A stretch of 64,000 bases of DNA from Boesenbergia rotunda (GCA_024364735.1 JAGFNQ010000284.1:387180-451179), one strand, 5' to 3'; positions 1-10,296 are shown, counted from the first letter of the stretch. Translations and numbers: made by a program. The notes: generated by a model not told the origin, from the sequence alone.

Positions 1-656
1 TGCTTGGTCTAATACATACTGATGTATGTGGACCAATGTCAACTCTTGTACAAGGAGGCTATAGCTACTTCATTACCTTTATCGATGATCACTCACGATT
101 CGGGTATGTGTTCTTGATGAAACACAAATCTGAAGCTTTTGAGAAATTCAAAGAGTTCAGAAATGAAGTAGAGAAATAGCTTGGCAAAAGTATTAAGATA
201 CTTCGATCCGATCGGGGTGGTGAATACTTGAGTCAAGAGTTTCAAGATTATCTTAGGGACAATGGGATATTGTCTCAATGGACTCCGCCATATACACCAC
301 AGCATAATGGTGTATCTGAGAGGCGTAACTGAACCTTGATGGACATGGTTAGATCCATGATGAATCATGCAACTCTTCCAAAATCCTTTTGGGGCTATGC
401 ACTTAAGACAGCTGTTTACTTGCTAAATAGAGTCCCGACCAAGGTAGTCTTTACTACTCCATATGAGACGTGGAATAGTAAGAAACCTCACTTAACTCAC
501 CTTAAGATATGGGGTTGTCCTGCTTATGTGAAGCGGACTATATCAAACAAATTGGATGCTATGTCTGATAAATATCTATTTATTGGATACCCTAAGGAAA
601 CAAAGGGTTACCAATTCTATCATCCCTTGGAACAAAAGGTGTTTGTTTCAAGGCAT
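1..656 (+). pseudogene. Ty1-copia pol fragment (integrase), broken
   Basis: The reading frame that starts at base 3 encodes the catalytic core of a copia integrase: HTDVCGPM with the first acidic residue, RSDRGGEY with the second, and the NGVSERRN region with the glutamate. After the core comes a stretch ending KVFVSRH. Two in-frame stops break it, TAG at 177-179 and TGA at 330-332. The same protein is seen at 59370-60020, where glutamine and arginine stand at these places, so these are inactivating changes. The left part lies outside the window. The coding match stops at about 656, where it is joined abruptly to LTR sequence, so reverse transcriptase and RNase H are missing. It is a dead relic. 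Confidence 0.9.
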
Positions 657-1140
657 CCTCTAGGGCCGGCGCACCTCCTAGGGTTGCCGTGAGCCTCCTC
701 CACCAAGAAGGTGCCAAAGAAGAAGAAGAAGCGGGTCGCAACTCCTTCCTTTCCCGGATCTTGATTCCGTTACTTGGTGGTTAGTCTTCCATCTCCCTCT
801 CTTGATATTCTTGTCGTGCCTTTGGAGAATCTAGTAGTTCTTGTCGGCACGAAACTCGTGGCTTTGCGAAGTCATCCTGAAGAGAACTCGGCATGGACGC
901 GTATAGAGGCGGAGCTTCCAAGGGACGCTACGGTTGGATCTCGTCCCTTTCTTCGAGTTACGCGAGGTACTAAGTAAATTAGTTTACTATTCTACAAAAT
1001 TTTAATTTATGATCATGTCTCCACAACTTAAGGTTGCATGCTAGATACGTGGTTAAAATAATTTAAGAAATTATTTATGCTAAACCTTCCGTTGCACGTA
1101 ATTAAACTTTAAAATTACAAACCCGTATCCATGTCAACAT
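657..1140 (+). repeat. copia LTR fragment joined directly to pol
   Basis: From about 657 the sequence matches the LTR of the copia element at the right end of the window (63610-64000). Both have the GGGCCGGCGCACC box, the segment around TTGATTCCGTTACTT, and the block ending in TCGTCCC and CGAGRTACG. About 120 further bases to around 1140 have no partner here because the right-hand copy leaves the window. They probably complete the LTR, which may end in the CAACA at 1136-1140. The LTR part upstream of the TATA box is absent, so this is not a solo LTR but a deletion chimera of pol and LTR. Confidence 0.75.
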
Positions 1141-1158
1141 GCACCCGGTCCCAACAGA

Positions 1159-1958
1159 TCCATGTGCACCAATCAAAGTATACTCAAGAAATGCTCCGTA
1201 AATTTAATATGAGTGATTCGAAAGAGGTAACCACTCCCATGGCTACAAACACAAGACTAGATAATGATGAGAGTGGTAAACCTGTTGATTTAACTCAATA
1301 TCGAAGCATGATAGGTAGTTTGCTATACCTCACAGCTAGTCGACCTGATATTCTTTTCGCTGTGGGTATGTGCACTAGTTATCAAGTTTGTGCCAAGGAA
1401 TCTCATTTAATCGTTGTTAAGAGAATTTTGAGATATCTTAAAGGCACAATTAGAGTCGGTCTTTGGTACCCCCGTACCGAATTATTTGATTTAATTGGCT
1501 AAACCAATTCCGACTACGCTGGATGTAAGTTGGATCGGAAAAGTACGAGTGGGGGTTGCCAATTTCTATGATCATCTCTAGTTAGTTGGTCAAGTCGGAA
1601 GCAACATTGTGTTGCTCTCTCCACGACCGAGGCAGAATATATTGCCATGGGAGAGAGCGTATCACAATTGTTGTGGATGATACATACTCTAGAGGACTAT
1701 GGATTGAGTTACAAAGGTGTGCAGGTGTTGTGTGATAACATTAGCATAATTAACCTAAGCAAGAATCCAGTCCATCATTCTAGGACCAAACATATTGAAG
1801 TGCATCACCACTTCATTAGGGATCATGTTGCTAGGGGAGATATTGTACTCTCACATGTAGAGTCCAAGTCAAACATCACTGACATTTTCACTAAACTACT
1901 CCCCGAAAATGAGTTTAGCTTCTTAAGAAGGGAGTTGGGAATGTGTCGCGCTTCATAG
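1159..1958 (+). pseudogene. Sirevirus copy S1: reverse transcriptase end and RNase H, broken
   Basis: Homology to the S2 pol (22310-23110) begins at about 1159. It covers the C-terminal part of reverse transcriptase (SMIGSLLYLTASRPDILFAV), then the RNase H core: DYAGCKLDRKSTSGG, the TTEAEY glutamate, the CDNISIINL aspartate and the terminal ESKSNITDIFTK. Stops interrupt it, TAA at 1500-1502 (a tyrosine codon in S2) and a TGA near 1570. The frame ends normally in TAG at 1956-1958. The upstream part of pol is gone. The junction region 1141-1158 matches neither partner and looks like filler from end joining. Confidence 0.88.
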
Positions 1959-3182
1959 TTTTCAAAATGCTTTCAAAACCCTTCATGATAAGTTCTAATT
2001 GTTGGGATACAATTGGGTAATTTTGGGGACATCTCACACAAACTATAAGACTTACCAAAACGTTTTTGCTTGCTAGAAATGGGGTGAGATGCTAGGATCA
2101 ACTCAATTTCTCAAAATGTCAATGCATCCCTTGAGAAATTAAGTTGACGAGATAAAAATCACTTCGGTGACCATGTATGGGGAAAACCAATGCATAACAC
2201 ATGTGTACTTGGCTCCATGATCATACTTGGACATTCCAATCAAGGAAACTTGATTGGAAACCTGAATTTGACACAATCTTGATTGAAATTGATTGAATGA
2301 TTGTTGATTGAGTTTGACTCCACTTGGGTGGAGCAAAGTGATTGTTGAACCTATAAGGACCTTTGATCCTTGTTTAGGGATCAATTATAGTCAAGGGATC
2401 ACTTCCAAGATCGATATCTTTCACCAGATCCCTTCAGGAATCGTGTGGAAATCTGAAACTGCAAGTTTCAGATCGTATCAGGGAGTATCAGGAACCCTGA
2501 TCGGTCACTGGACCGATCAGGCGTAGGGCTGATCGGTCCCCGGACCGATCTGGCTCCATCTTGTGGTGATCGGTTCACAGACCGATCAAAGGGGCAGCAG
2601 TGACTTTGCGAAATTTTGTCCAAACATTCTGTGCTTGCCTGGATCGGTCCCCGAACCGATCTGACACCCTGTAGTGATCGGTCCACAGACCGATCAGGGG
2701 GGCTTCCCGAATATCATCCGACCCTACTATTCGCTTCCTGATCGATCAGCCGATCGATCAGGAGCCTGCCTGATCAGTCACCCGACCGATCAGGACCAGG
2801 CCAGTCCGATCAGGCCAGAGCCTGATCGGTCTGGGCGCTCTCAGATCGAACGGTGATCCGTTTGATCACATTAAATTTTGGTTGGTGGACCGATCCACCA
2901 ACCTAATAACTTCGCGAAAACCCCTCATCTCCCAAGCTCTAGCCCCGAACCTCCCTACTTGCGCTTCTTCATCTCGTGCGAGCGCCTTCCCTGCATCTCC
3001 TTCCTCCTCTTGCGAGTGAGCTTTTGTGCGCGCGCGTGCGATCCTGAGAAGATTTCCTGCTTTTCCTTGTCTTCTGCAAGTTTCCTTCTTGCTCAAGGTC
3101 TTGTGCTTCTGTCTTGCGTCGAGAGCTTCTTCTTGCGCAAGCCTCTTCTTCCAGACCCCAAGATCTTCATCACCAACTTTCA
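1959..3182 (+). other. S1 spacer between pol and the extra 3' gene
   Basis: This is 1.2 kb without a credible gene. The counterpart in S2 is 23111-24327. It holds a short conserved block after the pol stop (containing ATGCATTGGTTTTCCC on the minus strand), then the palindrome cluster listed separately, then a CT-rich leader (about 2930-3180) that runs up to the start codon of the next gene. Short open frames rich in DRS and PDRSG here are artefacts of the repeated GATCGGTC motif. Confidence 0.7.
2494..2850. repeat. cluster of GATCGGTC/GACCGATC palindromes, S1 spacer
   Basis: There are at least eight imperfect palindromes of the form (C)TGATCGGTC, 4-6 bases, GACCGATCAG, each able to fold as a hairpin or bind a dimer. 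Variants include GATCGATCAGCCGATCGATC. The same motif appears in the matching S2 spacer and in the LTRs of the family, so it is an element-borne sequence, not a host satellite. Confidence 0.85.
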
Positions 3183-4609
3183 ATGGCTCCTAAGTAAGCG
3201 TTGTTGTTTAGTTTCTTTTTCAGATCAGTTCTGAGAGTATGTATTTGAGGCTAACCATGTTTTGGTATTTTATTGTTGTGCCGTAACCTCATGTTTTGGC
3301 GTGACTCCTCCTTGCCCTGGCTTACCTTATGATTATGTTATCTATGATCAAATCTCTCTTGCATTTGATTATTGCCCCCATTCTATATCAAACTGATGAA
3401 TCTTATGATCAATTCCACCTTATGTTCACTTGATTATTTTTCCCGTGATCAAATCATGGTTAAACCTATGTTCATGTGGTCGATTTAACCTTGCTCATTT
3501 GATTTATGCTATTTCCATGACCTATTCAAATTTTTAGAAAATCATCTAAGGGAAAGGAACCAATGGAGGGAAGCTCAAAGGGCAAAGGCCCTTCATCATC
3601 TACACCTCCTTCAAGGCCTCCACCACCTCCACATACTCGATTTCAAAATATTCATTATGCTCTAGACTTTCAATGGCACACCTTCAAACTTATGCCATGT
3701 CGATCGGTGGACCAAACCTACATTTACGAACACTGTCCTACGATACAGCATATCATTGAACACTATGAGCTTCAACCCATTCTTTTCCTTGAGAGGCCAA
3801 TCAATTTTGATTTGGTCTCTGAATTTTATAACAATATGGTCAGTGGAGAGGGCACGGGGTGGAGGACCCGTGTCGGTAGTATTGATCTTGAGTTTAACCT
3901 GTCTGCGTTCACTACTTTTCTCGGTTGTCGCCGGTCCGAGAATGACTTCTCACTCTACCCTTATCTTCCGGATCCCCTACCGTTTCCCTTTGATGGAGTC
4001 ACTCCTGACTCTATCCATGAGTATTTTTTCGATCATCCCAGATCGAGGGAACTCGGTGAGGCTTCCAGTGACTTCCCTACATTTGCTGCTCTCCGTCTTT
4101 CCCCCACTGATTATGCTTTGTTTAAGATTATCACTAACTGTCTCCTTCCTACTACCACAAAGCACCTAGATGAGATTCATCCATTCCACTGCTTGATGCT
4201 CTATGGGATGCATCAGCAGTTGGACTTTGACCCAGTGTCTTCTCATTACTTTTCCATCATCGTCCATAGTCAGATGTATGGTCAGACGGTTTACATGCCC
4301 TTTGGCCATATCATCACTGCTTGGCTGCAGTCCGTAGGTATCGATGTTTTAGAGGGCCGCATTGTGCCCATGGTTCGACAGGACTGCCGCTTTGATCGTC
4401 GCATGCTCGCTCAGTCCGGCATTGTTGTCGGGCTGCAGGGGCTAAGGTGGAAGGATCTGAGACGTGTGGGGGAGTTATCGAGAGCAGCTCATGATCAGGA
4501 GCCGCCAGCTGTTACAGAGGATTACGATGAGTGGGCTCCTGACCTTCGCTGGCAGGTTGCGGAGCTAGAGCGGATGATGCAGCACGAGTTACATATTTCC
4601 GAGCTCTAG
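3183..4609 (+). CDS. extra 3' gene of Sirevirus S1 (env-position ORF), spliced
   Basis: The gene sits between pol and the 3' LTR, the place where Sireviruses carry an 'envelope-like' ORF. The uninterrupted frame starts at ATG 3563, but the start is better placed at ATG 3183. An 11-base first exon (3183-3193) is followed by GTAAGC, an intron 3194-3537 ending TTTTTAG, and exon 2 that enters the 3563 frame without a stop. S2 has the same arrangement. The protein opens with a Ser/Pro/Lys-rich tail. The centre resembles the 'putative plant transposon protein' family (motifs FPTFAALRLSPTDYALFKI and MPFGHIITAWLQSVGID). A likely coiled coil ends it. No signal peptide or membrane helix is visible, so 'envelope' describes position only. 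TAG at 4607-4609 replaces a tryptophan codon of S2; the frame then continues to 4819. Function unknown. Confidence 0.7.
3194..3537 (+). other. predicted intron in the S1 extra 3' gene
   Basis: The donor is AA|GTAAGC and the acceptor TTTTTAG|A. Both have plant consensus quality and the intron is T-rich. It splits a lysine codon at the same place as the S2 intron (24339-24649). Length differs (344 versus 311 bases) while frame and splice sites are kept. Confidence 0.65.
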
Positions 4610-4819
4610 CGACAGGAGGTCAGCTCAGCGGTTCGATCTTTCGATCGCCGTCTCGATGCTCTAGCATCTGATGTCTCTGAGATCAGCTCACTACAGGACA
4701 CATGGTATGAGGAGTGGTATCATCATACGTTTCCTGGTGGTGCATCCCCCAGTAGCCCTCCACCAGGGGATGTTATATATCTTGCTGATTCTTCAGACGA
4801 TGACCACGCGGGGGATTGA

Positions 4820-5346
4820 TGACATTGACTGTTATGATGAGTGTCATATTTGATTGTGCTCAGTTCTTTTGAGGTGTCTTGACGTTGATGCTTAATGATG
4901 CATCTGATATTTTGCATGTATTTTATATTTGCCTTATCATGTGTTGATTGTTGGCATGTATGTGTATTCACATGATTACTATCTGCGTGTATGCCTTATT
5001 ATGCATGCTTATGATTTTGCTTATGATGTCTTGCCCATATGATACATATGCTTGTTTTGCCATGCCTTATCTTTGTCATATGTATTCGTATGTTTGTCAA
5101 AATAATTCATTAATATCTTTGTTGTTTTGGGATATCCCTAGGGTTGAGGGGGAGTATGGTTAAACTTAACAGCCCCTCTAGACCCTTTTCGGTGTTCGAC
5201 AAAGGGGGAGAGTGTGGTTGGTTAAGTTTGGGATGATAATATTGTAGGGGGAGGATCTTGATTCCCCTATGATTCTGAAAGTTGAAAAATTGATTGAGAA
5301 TCCCTAAACTTAAAATTGGATTGTCAAACAACAAAAAGGGGGAGAT
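4820..5346 (+). promoter_or_regulatory. S1 3' non-coding region with multiple polypurine tracts
   Basis: After the end of the extra gene the region holds four purine tracts: 5146-5154, 5201-5212, 5245-5254 and the last at 5333-5346 (AAAAAGGGGGAGAT) that abuts the LTR. Only the last should prime plus-strand DNA at the LTR edge. Multiplied polypurine tracts are a described hallmark of Sireviruses. S2 has the same four at 26379-26583. Confidence 0.8.
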
Positions 5347-5454
5347 TGTTGATGGAGTCTGACCCTGATTGTTATTTTGGTGTTGACATCGATTTTAGTT
5401 TAGGTTGATGACTATGATTATGATTAAGTCCTAATCGGGGATTAGGCACGGAGT

Positions 5455-5900
5455 GATTGGAAAATCCTAGCTTGGAGGGCTAAGTGGTGAAAAATCCTAA
5501 CCTGGAGGGTTAGGTGAGAAAATCCTAGCTTGGAGGGCTAGGTGTTGAAAAGTCCTAATTCGGAAGGGTTGGGTGAAAATTCCTAGCTTGGAAGGCTAGG
5601 TGAAAAGTCCTAACTTGGAGGGTTAGATGAAAAGTCTCAACTTGGAGGGTTACGTGAAAAAGTCCTGGCTTGGAGGGTCAGTTCCTAGTTCGGAGGGCTA
5701 GGTTTGGAAAAGTCCTAATTCGGAAGAGTTGGGTGAAAAGTCCTAGCTTGGAGGGCTAGGTGAAAAGTCTTAACTTGGAGGGTTAGGTGAAAAGTCCCAA
5801 CTTGGAGGGTTAGGTGAAAAATCCTGGCTTGGAGGGTCAGGTCCTAGCTTGGAGGGCTAGGTTGGATGAAACCCTAACTTGGAGGGCTAGGTTGGAGCCC
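5455..5900. repeat. tandem CCTAGC-loop-GCTAGG hairpin array in LTR A
   Basis: Roughly 15 units of about 25-30 bp each carry a 6-bp inverted repeat around a TTGGAGG-type loop. Unit variants include CCTAGC/GCTAGG, CCTAAC/GTTAGG and CCTGGC/GTCAGG, so both arms change together. The spacer between units is GTGAAAAGT-like. Confidence 0.85.
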
Positions 5901-5903
5901 TTG

Positions 5904-6503
5904 GATCGGTCTGGTGACCGATCAGGGAGTTGGCACGATACTCCTTCGTGGATCGGTCTGGTGACCGATCCAGCGATGACTGATCGGTCTAGTGACCGAT
6001 TAGGGAGTATGCATTTTACCCACTGCTTGGCTCCTTGATCGGTCTGATAACCAGTCAGGGAGCACATAGTGAGGTTGAGTTCCCCTGCTGATCTGCTCCT
6101 GATCGGTCTGGTGACCGATCTGGATCACTGTGCAGATCATTTTGGAGAACGATCAAGTGTCGCGAGTTCCTCACTATGATCGATCAGGACGGAGCCTGAT
6201 CGGTCTGGTCATGACTTGATCGATCTGGTGACCGATCAGGAGGCTCCCTGATCGATCCGGTGACCGATCAGGAGGGTTGGACTGCGAAGCTCAGAAATGC
6301 CCGGCAAAGGGGTGGATCGGTCTGGTGATCGATCCAAAACCTGAGATCGGTCTGGTGATCGGTCCAGGAGAGTCCCAAAAAAATCGCGATTTCTGATTGA
6401 GTGTTGGGGACCGATCAGGACGGAGCCTGATCGGTCTGAACCCAGCCTGATCGGTCTGGTGACCGATCAGGAGGCCCTCTGATCGGTCCGGTGACCGATC
6501 ACT
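5904..6503. repeat. GATCGGTC palindrome cluster in LTR A
   Basis: More than ten copies of GATCGGTCTGGTGACCGATC and close variants, spaced 20-60 bp. It is the LTR counterpart of the cluster in the pol-distal spacer. Maize Sireviruses are known to carry palindrome clusters in their LTRs; the motif here is different in sequence but similar in design. Confidence 0.85.
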
Positions 6504-7535
6504 TTAATTCAAATTGCACTGTCAGACGCTCTGATGTCGTCTGAACGTATCTGATTCTCTGCGCTTAACATCTGATACTTGATTCTCTGTGTGATATGCT
6601 GTGATAATGGTCTGATTAAGCTTAGGTGACAGGGAAGGATTCAAACACTCAAGGAGAGTCAATGGAGGACTTTCCTTGGAGCAGGTTTGTCCATTTGCTG
6701 TCTCAGGTTGCAACGGCTGGAGCTGCAGACTGGAGTTGCTGACTGGAGCTTGGCTGAGGGAAGCTCAGGGAGTCTAGGGAGAGCTCACTGGTAGCTGGCG
6801 TTGGCAGGTAAGCAGCTGGAGGCTGCAGTGAGATGGTGTCACCTGATGCTTAGTGGAGAAACAAAAGGGCGTAGAGGAGAAGAGAATAGTAGAGTTCGTT
6901 GAAAACAACTTCTGGCTAGAGTTCTTGTACGCGATTGTGTTCTCCACACTTTGCTTGTGCGTTCTGAAGTTCCATCATCTTGAGCAAGCAACTGCAATCT
7001 GTGAAGCAACCATCCCTTACTTGAGCGCTTGGAGGAAGGAACAAGAGGCTTGGTGAGTCCATCAGCGAGAAGACACGAAGAAGGGAGTTCTTGCGTGAGA
7101 TCATCATTGGGTGGAGCTCGAGAGAAGCTTGCTGTGTTCTTGTCTATCTAAGTGCTAAGTAAGATCTTTCTTGTGTTTCATTGTGCTTAAAACTCTATCT
7201 TTGTTGAAATGTTGTGGAGAGGTTACTCCACCGAGAAGGAGGTTGCGTTTTATCCGGGTGTTCACCGGGGATTGATCTGCCGACGATCAAGGGATCGTCC
7301 ACCTCACGGGCACGCCAAGGAGTAGGGGCAAGTTATCCCCGAACCTTGTAAACCCTCCTTGTTAGAGATCTTGTTAGTTGTTTTAGTTTGTTTCGTTTTC
7401 TGTATTTCTGCACGTCTCTGTTTTATTGTGCTTCCACTGTGCTACTAACGATTGAAGTGCAGAGAAACCCTTAAGCCAAAGAAGTTTGTGTCTGGCTATA
7501 TTCACCCCCCCTCTCTAGCCATTCGAGTTCCAACA

Positions 7536-8238
7536 TAGAGGAGGTCAGGAGTAGCTGGCTGATGCAGGTGAGCAGCTGGGAGCTGCTGCAGAGGAGCGTG
7601 TGACCTGGCGATGGAAGCTGGTTAAGTTGTGTAGTGGAGAAGGAGCTGAAGATTTTTTTTGCGACATCTCTGGTTCTGCTCGTGCGATTACTCTGATCCA
7701 TCTCTTGAGCAACTCTACTGTGAATCTTGAGCAACCTTGTGATACTTGAGCACTTGGATGAGAAACAAGGAGCTTGGCGAGTCCATCAGCGAGAAGACAC
7801 GAAGAAGGGAGTTCTTGCGTGAGATCTGTGCTGAGTGGAGCTCGGTGAGAAGTTTGCTTGTGTTCTTGCGGTTCTAAGTGCTCAGTAAGGTTTCTTCTTG
7901 TGTTTCCTGTACTTAATACTTCATCATCTTGAAATGCTGTGGAGAGGTTACTCCACCGAGAAGGAGGTTGCATTCTATCTGGATTTTCCGGGGCTTGATC
8001 TGCTGACGATCAAGGGATTGCCACCTCACGGGCACGCCAAGGAGTAGGGGCAAGTTATCCCCGAACCTTGTAAATCCTCTTTGTCAGCGTTTTGCTTTGT
8101 TACTTAGTTTCTGCATTTAGTTCTTGCATTTGCTCTGCTTCCGTTGCCTAACCTCTGAGTGCAGAAATACGAAAAGTGCTAAGTTTCAATTGTATGACTA
8201 TATTCACCCCCCCCTCTCTAGCCATCCAAGTTCCAACA
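7536..8238 (+). repeat. LTR B, 5'-truncated 5' LTR of S2
   Basis: It matches only the last 700 bp of the LTR (compare 27861-28567) and ends TTCCAACA just before the primer binding site. It starts immediately after the CAACA end of LTR A. The simplest reading is that S1 inserted into the 5' LTR of S2 here. The other half of LTR B and the S1 5' end are not in the window, so the target duplication cannot be checked. Confidence 0.75.
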
Positions 8239-8240
8239 AG

Positions 8241-8253
8241 TGGTATTAGAGCC
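8241..8253 (+). promoter_or_regulatory. primer binding site of S2
   Basis: TGGTATTAGAGCC follows the LTR end after two bases. It is complementary to the 3' end of initiator tRNA-Met apart from one T/C change from the usual TGGTATCAGAGCC. Confidence 0.85.
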
Positions 8254-8296
8254 TGGAGCTCTGTTCAAGCGGCTTAACATCCGAGAGTCAACGACA

Positions 8297-9653
8297 ATGG
8301 CTTTGAGAGAAGGATTTAGCATTACCCGACCTCCCTTCTTCGATGGATCAAATTTTCAATATTGGAGATCGAAGATGGAGTACTATCTTAAGATGGACAT
8401 CAACACATGGTTCGCTGTGAAGGAGGGGTTTTCCCCTCCAAAGGATGATGAAGGAAAAGAATTGGAATCTTGGCGTTGGTCGGCTGAGCAAACCAGGAAG
8501 AGTGAAGCCGACACGAAGGCGGTGGTGACTTTGCAATGTGGCATGAACAAAGATCAACTCATCAAGGTTGGTCCCTTTACAAGTGCAAAGGATTTGTGGA
8601 ATAAACTCATTGAACTCCATGAGGGTACCCGAGATTCAAGAATTGCCAAGAGGGATTTGTTCCTCAACCAACTACAAAACCTCTCCATGAAGGAGAGTGA
8701 GACGGTGAGTGAACTTCATAGCCGGATCAAAGAAGTCCTCAACGGTCTTCATTCCATTGATGAAAAGGTCGAGAACCGCGACCTTGTAAGGTATGTGTTA
8801 AAAGCTTTCCCAAGGAATGCTTTGTGGTCATCCATGGTGGATGCCTACAAAGTATCTAAGGATTTATCAATTGTAAAACTAGATGATTTATTTTGTGAGA
8901 TGGAACTTCATGAAATGGCTAACAAAGGCCCCAAAGAGAAGCGGATTGCCTTAGTTGCAGGGGAAAGGACCAACAAGAAGAAAAAGGAGAAGAAGAAGGA
9001 AAAGGAAGTCTCTTCATCTTCATCCTCATCCGAATACGAGTCTGAATCCGAGGAGGATGGCAGTGAGTCTTCTTCCTCCGAGATGACAAATTTTGTTAGA
9101 AGGATGATGAGGAAGAGTCGACGCTTCAAGGGTAAAGGTAACCCTAGTGAAGTAAAGATTGATAAATCTAATGTTACTTGTTATGAGTGTAGCAAGAAAG
9201 GGCACTTCAAGAAGGACTGCCCAAAGCTCAAGAAGAAGGAGGATAAATCCAAGAAGAAGAAGAAGGCCTTGAAGGCCACATGGGATGAATCCTCCTCAAG
9301 TTCATCCGAAGAGGAGAAGGATGAGAAGAGTACACGACATGTGACACTCATGGCATTGGAAGATCAAGAAAGCAGTGATGAATCGAGTGACTCATCAAAC
9401 GCGGCTTCATCATCTTCGAATGATGAAGTGGTAATTACTCCCGAACTCGATAAATGCTATAGAACAATTGCATGCTTAACCGATTTGTTGAAAAATCGAA
9501 AAATAAAGTTAGGTCATTGAAAATTGAAGTTGAACAGTTAACATCCTCTAAGGATGAGGATGTTGATGATTTGCATATTGAAATGCTAGAGGATGAAAAC
9601 AAATCTTTGAAGAGTGAAGTTGAGAGACTCAAGAGTGTTCTTGAGAAATTCTC
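8297..9653 (+). pseudogene. S2 gag, 5' part, frameshifted and cut
   Basis: Gag of a Ty1-copia element. ATG 8297 is chosen because the open frame upstream of it lies over the primer binding site. The N-terminal part has the FDGSNFQYWRSKMEYYL motif of the copia Gag family. A charged Ser/Glu-rich hinge follows, then a CCHC zinc knuckle, CYECSKKGHFKKDC, with its first cysteine at codon 295, which binds the RNA genome. Lys/Glu-rich coiled-coil sequence comes next. A one-base deletion near 9495 (compare the extra G in S3 near 29822) shifts the frame to a stop at 9520. The original frame then runs on to 9653, where a gypsy derivative is inserted. The last part of gag resumes at 15744. Confidence 0.9.
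9649..9653. repeat. target site duplication TTCTC, left copy
   Basis: TTCTC stands before the gypsy derivative and again at 15739-15743 after it. In S3, at about 29973, the uninterrupted site carries TTCTC once, which confirms the boundaries. Confidence 0.95.
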
Positions 9654-10151
9654 TGTAACACCCCAATTTTACGATTTGAGTACCTAGGAATTGTTTAAAG
9701 TTCGGGACGAACTTTTTATAAGATGTGTAGGATTGTAACACCCCAAAATTTCACCATGAATAATATTGTGAATTCATTATAGAATATTATGTGAATAATA
9801 TTGTGAATTCATTATGAAATATTATGTGAATAATATTTTGGATTCATGGAAAATTATTATAAAAATATTATGTAAATAATGTTATGAAATATCATGAAAT
9901 TCATGAAATATTATGGAATTCATGAAATATTATCATGAAATATTATGGATTCATGAATATGAAATATTAAAAATATTATGAAATAATATTTATGGAATAT
10001 TATAAAATAATATGAATTCATGAAATATTATTAATATTATGAAATAATATGAATTCATGAAATATTATTAATATTATAAAATTTCATGATGGGCTTGGCT
10101 TAATAGGCTTTGATATGGATTAGTGCAAAATGTGATAAAAAGGAAGAAGCA

Positions 10152-10206
10152 AAGATTGAACCTTGAACCTCCTAGTTGCACTCTCCATGTCTTAACCACT
10201 ACACCA
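10152..10206 (-). ncRNA. tRNA-like A-box/B-box module inside the LTR (not a functional tRNA)
   Basis: On the minus strand TGGTGTAGTGGTTAAG resembles a tRNA D-arm and RNA polymerase III A box, and GGTTCAAGGTTCAATC about 25 bases further resembles the T-arm and B box. The second LTR has the same module at 13366-13419. No acceptor stem can be drawn, so it is a tRNA-derived sequence or a chance likeness, not a tRNA gene. Confidence 0.4.
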
Positions 10207-10288
10207 AGCATTGTTTCTTGTTGAGAGAATAAGAAACATGCTTTTTAAGCGTGTAATAGTGAAGAGACATGTCTTTTCATGAGAAAAG

Positions 10289-10296
10289 TATAAATA
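10289..10296 (+). promoter_or_regulatory. candidate TATA box of the 5' LTR
   Basis: TATAAATA in an otherwise mixed context, followed within 30-80 bp by a CT-rich leader (CTTCTTCTTCCTTTCTC), the usual plant promoter order. The 3' LTR has the same box at 13502-13509. Confidence 0.55.

Larger units (their letters stand above)
5347..7535 (+). repeat. LTR A, complete 3' LTR of S1
   Basis: It begins TGTTGATG directly after the polypurine tract and ends TTCCAACA after the conserved block TTCACCCCCCCTCTCTAGCC, the standard Sirevirus LTR end. Length is 2189 bp. It contains a tandem array of small hairpins (about 5455-5900) and a GATCGGTC palindrome cluster (5904-6503). Its counterpart is the 1984-bp LTR C at 26584-28567; much of the difference appears to lie in the repeat arrays. 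Confidence 0.85.

Noticed and set aside
2468..2856. Open frames on both strands coding for DRS and PDRSG repeats
   Set aside because: They are translations of the GATCGGTC palindromes; similar frames appear in every cluster, on both strands, with no other protein features.
6853..7107. Small ORFs in LTR A (for example 6853-7056)
   Set aside because: No counterpart is kept in LTR C and no protein features are visible.
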